From positions 1 through 6,798 of the forward strand of contig JAGWAA010000038.1 of NCBI GenBank assembly GCA_018302165.1: DNA of 6,798 bases. Direction: 5' to 3'. Shown one piece after another: positions 1 through 5,800 of this stretch. The stretch comes from Candidatus Woesearchaeota archaeon (GTDB taxonomy: Archaea; Nanobdellota; Nanobdellia; SCGC-AAA011-G17; GW2011-AR17). Position numbers and translations under genes: made by a program. The notes beneath the pieces are model-generated. The model saw nothing but the letters and a program-made list of their open reading frames with translations, did no database searches and had not been told where the DNA came from. Within the stretch, counting starts at the first letter, position 1, and each line of letters starts with the position of its first letter.

Positions 1-1115
1 AATAAAATATACAAAGTATAAATCATACCGAATAAATATACTCCAATCATTAAAGTTGTTAACCAAAATCTATTTTTTATTTGATATTCAGGTTTTCTTT
101 CAGTTTTCTTTTGAGCCGCACGGTGTGTTAAGACAATCATAATTCCTTCTATACCACCAGCAAATGTCCCTGTAATTGCCAGTACTTGAACAAAGCTTGC
201 AAAACCAGATAATGCAATTGCTAAAGGAAAAACTAAAGTTAAGCCCCAAGCAAATATTTTTTTCATTTTATAATCAAAATGATACATCCAAACTAAAGCT
301 AAACCAAGGACCATGAAACTTGTAGTCATAGTAAATACTGCAAATAAATTACCCATAAAAACCATATAAGAACCGAGATATTCACCGAGGGAAATAGTCG
401 CAACTTGTGAGGTATCTAATCCAGTAACACCAACTACAGCAGTAGCGAATAATAGGTAGATTACCAAAGGGATTAAAGAACCAATAAAAATTACTTTCTT
501 TAATTTTTTAACCTCATTACCTAACTCAACTTTTAAATCTGGAATTGCAGCTGCACCAGCTAACGCAAATAATGCAACACCATAAGGGATTAATAAATTT
601 GAAGCTTGAAATCCAGTATAGTTTGAAGGTTCTATAAAAAAAAGTGCAACAATTGAAGTTATAACTAAAATTCCAATAACAATTATATTCAAATAATATT
701 CTAAAATTTCTATTAATTTTAAACCTCTATAGATAATGATAGCCATTAAAATAAAAAAGATTAACATGGGATAAAAAGGTTTGATTCCCAATAAAGCACT
801 CCAAGCTTGACCTTCACCAATAAGATAGCCAGTTAAAGCTCCATAAACTGTAATCATTAATGAAATGCACATAAAAAATTTGCCTTTCTTACCCAGATAC
901 TTTTCAACATAACCTGGAAGCTGATGAATACCTTTAGTTCTTAATGTAATTTCACCAAGATATAAGTTCATCATAATAACCAAAAAACCTATCAAAACAA
1001 GAACGACAACACCTGTCCAATAACCACCCTGCATAAAAACATAAGGAAGGCCTAAAACTCCTGCACCAATAATTAATCCAATAAGTGTAGCAATTGCTTT
1101 AAGAAATTTGTTCAT
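1..1115 (-). CDS. Amino-acid permease, APC-fold (aromatic/hydroxy amino-acid permease-like), C-terminally cut by window edge
   Basis: This is a predicted inner-membrane secondary transporter that moves an amino acid with a cation. The 371 visible residues contain about 11 hydrophobic segments, near residues 6-28, 32-54, 79-101, 114-129, 141-161, 175-191, 207-230, 247-273, 287-305, 306-330 and 350-371. The first carries the glycine-rich GLIIGAGVLGLPY motif (13-25), which in APC-superfamily carriers forms the broken helix TM1 that contacts the substrate. TM6 is also interrupted by small residues (FALAGAAAIPD, 183-193). The layout fits the tryptophan/tyrosine and serine/threonine permease branch, but the substrate cannot be read from sequence. 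Related carriers are about 400 residues long, so little is missing at the C terminus; no stop is seen before the edge. The start codon is 2 nt after the stop of the upstream unknown gene, and the N terminus fits the family, so the start is well supported. Co-transcription and translational coupling are likely. Confidence 0.88.
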   Translation of the reverse strand, partial: MNKFLKAIATLIGLIIGAGVLGLPYVFMQGGYWTGVVVLVLIGFLVIMMNLYLGEITLRTKGIHQLPGYVEKYLGKKGKFFMCISLMITVYGALTGYLIGEGQAWSALLGIKPFYPMLIFFILMAIIIYRGLKLIEILEYYLNIIVIGILVITSIVALFFIEPSNYTGFQASNLLIPYGVALFALAGAAAIPDLKVELGNEVKKLKKVIFIGSLIPLVIYLLFATAVVGVTGLDTSQVATISLGEYLGSYMVFMGNLFAVFTMTTSFMVLGLALVWMYHFDYKMKKIFAWGLTLVFPLAIALSGFASFVQVLAITGTFAGGIEGIMIVLTHRAAQKKTERKPEYQIKNRFWLTTLMIGVYLFGMIYTLYIL

Positions 1116-1117
1116 CT

Positions 1118-1633
1118 TTAATCATACCTGTGAACTTTCAAATAAGTTTTCAGATTAGACATTATTACTTCTAAATCTTTTTCAAGAGCAGATTTTCTAC
1201 GTTCCCATTTACCTCGAGAGAGCATTTTATCCCAGACTTCTCTAAATAAAGTTTTGTAAGGATCTTTCTTTAACATATTCCATTCAGTTGTTGGATCACG
1301 ATCAAAATAAGAAACGAAGGTTACTATAACTGGACCCATTTGAGCAGTTTTTTTCTTGCCATCATGAGTTTCAATAGTTACATTTTCTACTTCAGCTTTA
1401 AATTCAACATCAATTATTGATTTTGTCATTTCATCAATCCATTTTCCATTAGACCAATTAAAATGATAAAGTTTTTTTCCATCAGCGAGAATTTTTTCAG
1501 TATAATCTTTTTCTTTTAAGGAATAACCTCTATCAGTAAACCATTTTTTTAGAAATTTGTAAAGTTCTTTTTGATCGTAAGTTAAAGTATTAGAAACTGA
1601 TAAAGGCATACCTACAAAATCTTTTGTCCCCAT
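1118..1633 (-). CDS. Uncharacterised 171-aa protein, paralogue of the neighbouring 165-aa protein
   Basis: Function is unknown. The product is highly charged, with no signal peptide, membrane segment or cysteine, so it is probably cytoplasmic. Residues 31-47 carry WF-x4-Y-x3-EK-x2-TEK, followed by NW at 59-60, an aspartate at 67 and a glycine at 100. The middle (about 70-112) alternates hydrophobic and charged residues like beta strands, and the last 50 residues look helical, ending in LKTYLK. The same signature with the same spacing occurs in the next gene upstream, so the two are probably ancient paralogues. It resembles small unknown proteins I associate with DPANN archaea, but no named domain is recognised. 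ATG at 1633 is supported by a TATA-like box 28 nt upstream. The stop falls 2 nt before the permease start, which suggests a functional or expression link to transport. Confidence 0.85.
   Translation of the reverse strand: MGTKDFVGMPLSVSNTLTYDQKELYKFLKKWFTDRGYSLKEKDYTEKILADGKKLYHFNWSNGKWIDEMTKSIIDVEFKAEVENVTIETHDGKKKTAQMGPVIVTFVSYFDRDPTTEWNMLKKDPYKTLFREVWDKMLSRGKWERRKSALEKDLEVIMSNLKTYLKVHRYD
1126..1129 (-). promoter_or_regulatory. Possible Shine-Dalgarno (AGGT) for the permease
   Basis: AGGT lies 10 nt upstream of the permease ATG, inside the last codons of the preceding gene. It is complementary to the archaeal 16S 3' end, but it is short and slightly far from the start. It is the only SD-like element ahead of any start in the window. 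That fits a gene internal to a transcript, where leaderless initiation is not available. Confidence 0.35.
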
Positions 1634-1657
1634 AAATGGTTCTATAGAGAAGATAAA

Positions 1658-1665
1658 TTATAAAG
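1658..1665 (-). promoter_or_regulatory. TATA-like box for the 171-aa gene
   Basis: On the minus strand this reads CTTTATAA, centred about 28 nt upstream of the ATG at 1633. That is the spacing expected for an archaeal TATA box driving a leaderless or nearly leaderless mRNA. There is no Shine-Dalgarno sequence before that ATG. The box begins just before the upstream gene's stop codon (1672-1670). It would give the 171-aa gene and the permease a promoter of their own. Confidence 0.55.
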
Positions 1666-1669
1666 CTTT

Positions 1670-2167
1670 CTATTTCAAATATTTTCTAACAGTTTCTAAT
1701 AAATCTAATGCTTCTGATTCAGATTTGCCAGAATACTTTAAAAAATATTCTTTCAAGAAGTAACGTTCATAAAGTTCAACAAAAAATTTCAAACTTTTCT
1801 TTCTACTCTTAGATTTATAAGTTTCTTGAGAATCTTTGATTACTTCGGATTTTAAGGTTATAGTAGTACGACCCCAATATGTTTCTGAGCCATCATCAGC
1901 AATAATCTTTCTCAAATCTAAAATTATAATGGATAATTCTATTTTGAATTTTAAATAATTATCAACATTTCTAGAACCAATCCAATTACTTTCAATTTTA
2001 TGACCAGTACCAATATCTTTTTCGGTTAAACCTTTTTCATAAAAATCATATTTAAATACTTTAAACCAAGCTGGAATAGATTTCATTAAACCGAACACAT
2101 CAATAAAAGAATGGTGGACAACTTTTTCATTAATACCACTAATTTTATCCAGTTTTTCAAATCCCAT
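1670..2167 (-). CDS. Uncharacterised 165-aa protein, paralogue of the neighbouring 171-aa protein
   Basis: Function is unknown. This is a charged, Lys-rich protein with no cysteine, signal peptide or membrane helix, presumably cytoplasmic. It carries WF-x4-Y-x3-EK-x2-TEK at residues 34-50, then NW at 61-62, D69 and G99, matching the downstream 171-aa product over this stretch without a gap. A strand-rich centre (about 70-110) is followed by helical segments (about 122-165), ending in a VRKYLK tail that parallels LKTYLK in its paralogue. Overall identity outside these positions is low, so the duplication is old or the two copies were acquired separately. ATG at 2167 is the first in-frame methionine after the CBS gene's stop, 38 nt downstream of it. 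No Shine-Dalgarno precedes it. A shared role with the 171-aa protein, possibly as a heteromer, is inference. Confidence 0.85.
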   Translation of the reverse strand: MGFEKLDKISGINEKVVHHSFIDVFGLMKSIPAWFKVFKYDFYEKGLTEKDIGTGHKIESNWIGSRNVDNYLKFKIELSIIILDLRKIIADDGSETYWGRTTITLKSEVIKDSQETYKSKSRKKSLKFFVELYERYFLKEYFLKYSGKSESEALDLLETVRKYLK

Positions 2168-2186
2168 TTTTAATTATAATGAAAAT

Positions 2187-2194
2187 AAATTAAT
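2187..2194 (-). promoter_or_regulatory. Weak TATA-like element for the 165-aa gene
   Basis: On the minus strand this reads ATTAATTT, centred about 24 nt upstream of the ATG at 2167. The whole 38-nt spacer is A+T-rich, so the match is poorly discriminating. The gene could equally be read through from the CBS gene. Confidence 0.27.
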
Positions 2195-2205
2195 AATGCT
2201 TTCGG

Positions 2206-2739
2206 TTATTCTTGTTCAGCGCGGCATTCTTCACAAAGGTATTGGCCATCAACTTCATAGATTTTACCATAATTATCACAAAGTTCACATTCACCCTCAA
2301 TAGGTTTAGGTGATATTATTGAAGATTCAATCTTTGCACGCTCTTGAATTATTTCAAATAATGCTGGTTGTATTTTAAGAATATCATTTAAAGTTAACAT
2401 TCCTGCAAGTTTATTTTTGTAAACAACAGGAAGACGTCTTACTTTTTCAGTCTTCATTTTTGTAAGAGCTTCAAATAAATCGGCTTCAGGTTCAATTGTA
2501 TCAATTTTCTTAGTCATGATTTTAGAAACCAAAACTTTCTTTGGATTCAAACCTTTTGCAATAAAATTAACTAAATCTTTTTCGGTAAGAATTCCTTGAA
2601 GATTATTTCCATTAACAATAAGAATACTTCCAATATTTTTTTTGAGCATAATTCTTGAACATTCAAGAATTGTTTTTGTTGGCGAAATTGTGACAGGGTT
2701 TTGCGACATCGCATCCAATACTTTTAAGCCAGTTTTCAT
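2206..2739 (-). CDS. CBS-pair (Bateman) protein with C-terminal zinc ribbon
   Basis: This 177-aa soluble protein is probably an adenine-nucleotide or SAM sensor. CBS1 spans about residues 8-62 (DAMSQNPVTISP start, GILTEKDLV end) and CBS2 about 71-124 (KIMTKKIDTIEP start, GMLTLNDIL end). Each shows the usual M-x5-7-T-I-x-P opening and a hydrophobic core followed by G-x-L-T-x-x-D. A helical linker leads to C151-x2-C154-x14-C169-x2-C172, a four-cysteine zinc ribbon at the very end. CBS pairs bind AMP, ATP or SAM in family members; the ligand here is not deducible. No catalytic or DNA-binding domain is attached, so it probably acts by binding a partner, with the ribbon as a likely contact. It is the first gene of the minus-strand cluster and has a clear TATA-like box placed for a leaderless transcript, which also supports the chosen ATG. 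Confidence 0.92.
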   Translation of the reverse strand: MKTGLKVLDAMSQNPVTISPTKTILECSRIMLKKNIGSILIVNGNNLQGILTEKDLVNFIAKGLNPKKVLVSKIMTKKIDTIEPEADLFEALTKMKTEKVRRLPVVYKNKLAGMLTLNDILKIQPALFEIIQERAKIESSIISPKPIEGECELCDNYGKIYEVDGQYLCEECRAEQE

Positions 2740-2761
2740 GTATTATTATAAGTCTTTAAAA

Positions 2762-2769
2762 CATATAAG
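2762..2769 (-). promoter_or_regulatory. TATA-like box for the CBS gene
   Basis: On the minus strand this reads CTTATATG, centred about 26-27 nt upstream of the ATG at 2739. This is the classic archaeal distance for transcription starting at or next to the start codon. No Shine-Dalgarno sequence lies between box and ATG. It is the best placed promoter element in the window. Confidence 0.6.
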
Positions 2770-2792
2770 GATTGTGCTATTACTTTGAAAGG

Positions 2793-2799
2793 TATAAAT
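2793..2799 (+). promoter_or_regulatory. TATA-like box for the large LamG gene
   Basis: TATAAAT is preceded by purine-rich GAAAGG, which resembles an archaeal BRE for TFB binding. It predicts a start near 2820-2824 and a leader of about 25 nt before the ATG at 2849. A weaker alternative, TATTTTAA at 2814-2821, is centred 31 nt before the ATG and would give a nearly leaderless mRNA. No good Shine-Dalgarno sequence is present. It lies back to back with the CBS promoter in a 109-nt spacer, so TFB or regulator binding at one could affect the other. Confidence 0.5.
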
Positions 2800-2848
2800 C
2801 TACTTAAGAAAAGTATTTTAATTGAATAAATAGAGAATAAATGGTATT

Positions 2849-5800
2849 ATGGACGGGCATATTCAAAAGAGGGTTGCTAAAGGTCTTCTAGGGCAAAGAA
2901 TTAATCAAAATAAGCCTTATTGGAATATCTTAGTGATAGTTTTAGTAGTTATAGTAATGATTTTATTAATTTTATTTGTAAATTTTAAATTTACAGGTGA
3001 TGTTGTTAAAGAATTTGATTATGGAAAACTAGAAAGCACAACTGCTTATGACTTTTGGACCCTAGGAAATAGTTCAGGAACTTTACAAGTAGATTATGTT
3101 TTTGTAGAACCAGAACAAAAGTATGTTAATTCAACATATTATTGTTTTAATGGTTCAGTAAGTAATGATGTTAGTTCTTTGTTTTATTTGTGGTATATTA
3201 ATGGAAGTTTAAAACCAAATTTAAATACATCTTCTATTGTTAGTGGTTTTCCTTCTGCGTCAAGAAATTTTTCTACATATGATCATATTGATTGTGGGAT
3301 AATCCCCCAAGATTCAAGTTTACTGGCTTACTGGTCCTTTGATGAAGGCTCAGGAGTTGCATTTAAAGAAATTATTAATAATAATACTGGGTCCAGTACG
3401 GTTGCTGATTGGAAAGTAGGAAGAAATCATTATTCTGTGAATATAAGTGAAGATAATTATTATGATGTTATATCACCTTCGGGATTAAATTTGACTAATA
3501 ATTTTACTTATGAAATTTGGTTTAAACAAGATCAAATAGGTACTGCTGTAATCTTAGATAATGCAGATACTGTTTTTATTAAACTTGAAAGTGGAAAAGC
3601 AAAAGGATATTTAGAGATTTCAGAAGAAATACCTACATTAAAGATTATATCTAATGAAAATATCCCTCTAAACCAATGGAATCAACTTGTTATGACTTAT
3701 GATAATCAAAATATTTCTTTATATTTAAATGGGGATCTACAAAATAAAACAAATCTTACTGGGAATGTAGATGATTTTTCAGGGAATATTGCTTTTGGAA
3801 GATTAACTGCTACTCCAACTCAATATTTATACGGACAAATTGATGAAGTTGCAATATATAATAAAAGTTTAAGTGCATCAGAAGTTTTAGATCATTATAA
3901 TCGAGGGATAATCATTTTATCAAAACATAATACTTTAATTTTGGATGTTAACGAAGCAAACTTTTCAGTTGGAACTTTAACAAATGTTACTTATAGCAGT
4001 TCAAGAGGAGGGTTAATACTTTCAAATTGTAGCACAAATGTTTATTGTGAAAATGGTGAATATATTTCATCTATTAAAACCATTAATGATAATGAATATG
4101 AAGTAGAAGTATTTTATGGAATGGAATCAATAACCAATGGGAATATATCTTTTCAAGTTAGAACTGGAATTAATTCAGATAATGGGTCAATAAAATGGAG
4201 CAATTATTCTGGAATTGATCCAGCATATTCCTTAGATAATTATAAAATTTTAGCATTACCATTTTCAGAAGGGAAAGGGACTACAGTTCTAGATTTGGTT
4301 ACAGGAAATTCATATAATATAAGTAACTCCGATTTTACACCTGAAGGATATAGTGGAACTGCATTAAGATTTTTTGGTGATGGTTCTTTATCCATTGATG
4401 ATTATGCACCATTAAGATTAGTAAATCAGAATTATTCTATTGAATTATTTATCAAACCACATATTTCTGAAGAAATGATTATATTTACAAAATTAAAATA
4501 TTATATGTATTTGAATGATAGTCTAAATGTTATTTTTAATACTAGTAATGATGATGGAAATTTGTATACTCTTTCAAGTAATTCATCTTTAATGTTAAAT
4601 CAATGGAATCATGTAGTTGTTACACATGATGATGAAAATATTACTAAAATTTATTTAAACGGGACTTTATCTGCTTCTCAAGAATTTAATTCTAGCATTA
4701 CATTAGACACAACTGATTTAGTATTAGGATATTTTGGAAATTTAAATAGGTATAATGGAAGCATAGATAGTTTTACAATTTATAATCGAACATTGTCGAC
4801 AGATGAAGTTATTAATCGTAAGAATAGTTTAAATCCTCAAGGAGGATATTATGATGCGAATGATTATGTGCAATATAAAGCCATATTTTCAACTGAGGAT
4901 ACTGCAAGCACACCAGTAATTACGAATGTATCAATGAGATTACAAAATCATTCTGTTTTTGTATATAATTCGGCTCCAAATAACTTATCTTTGACAACAC
5001 CAGCAAATAATACAATTATAGGTGCAGATTCTTCGAGTTTTTTATTTGTTTGGAATCCGGGGAATTTATTGGAGGATACTTTTATTCTTAGTTCAGAATG
5101 GATATTATCAAATTATAGTAATTTTAGTGAAATAGTAGATTCAAATTTAGGAGTAAATAATTATTCAATACAGGATTTTACTGATCCACAAACATTAATT
5201 GTTGAACATTTTGATTATAAAGGGGATTTATATAACCATGGATGGGCTGGAAATTTGTCAGCGACCAGTGGTTTAGGGAGATATAATAATGGATTATTAT
5301 TTGAGCAAAGAGGAAATTATTTAAGAACCAATAGTAGAATAATTGATTCTAAAGAAGGTTCAATTGAGTTCTGGATAAAACCAAATTGGAATGCAAATGA
5401 TAGCCAAACAAATTATTTCTTTTATCATAATACAAATGGGCTTAGTTTAAATAGAACTGGAAGTCAATTATTATATAGTGTTGGTACTACTAATGTAAAT
5501 AAAATAACTTATAATATTAGTAATTGGGAAGCAAATGTATGGTATCATGTTGCAACTTCTTGGAAGAGAAATGGGAATATTTCTTTAATTATTGATGGAA
5601 TTGAAGTTAATACTACAACAATTGGGTTTATAAATAGTTTTTATGGAGAAAGATTTTATTTGGGTTCAAATGCTGATATAACCAGTTCAAATATTATCAT
5701 TAATGGAACAATTGACGAATTAAGGATTAGTAATGTTTTTAGAAAGGAACATTCGGCATTATTAGAACAAGAATTAAATGTTAGTATTATTAATATTTCT

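Noticed and set aside
2168..2205. Transcription terminator between the CBS gene and the 165-aa gene
   Set aside because: There is no hairpin, and the short T runs are no denser than the A+T-rich background, so termination cannot be told from read-through.
2841..2891. A 16-codon reading frame starting at ATG 2841, overlapping the start of the large gene in another frame
   Set aside because: It is very short, ends at a TAG inside the large gene, and has no ribosome site or recognisable product. It could matter as an upstream reading frame, but nothing in the sequence supports that.
2849..2983. Class III (type IV pilin-like) signal peptide
   Set aside because: The basic residues and the hydrophobic stretch are separated by polar, aromatic sequence (GQRINQNKPYW), and there is no cleavage motif directly before the hydrophobic core.
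3311..5773. Possible glycoside hydrolase, because LamG domains share the concanavalin A-like fold with glucanases
   Set aside because: No E-x-D-x-x-E type or other glucanase catalytic motif was seen in any of the three domains. They fit non-catalytic binding modules.
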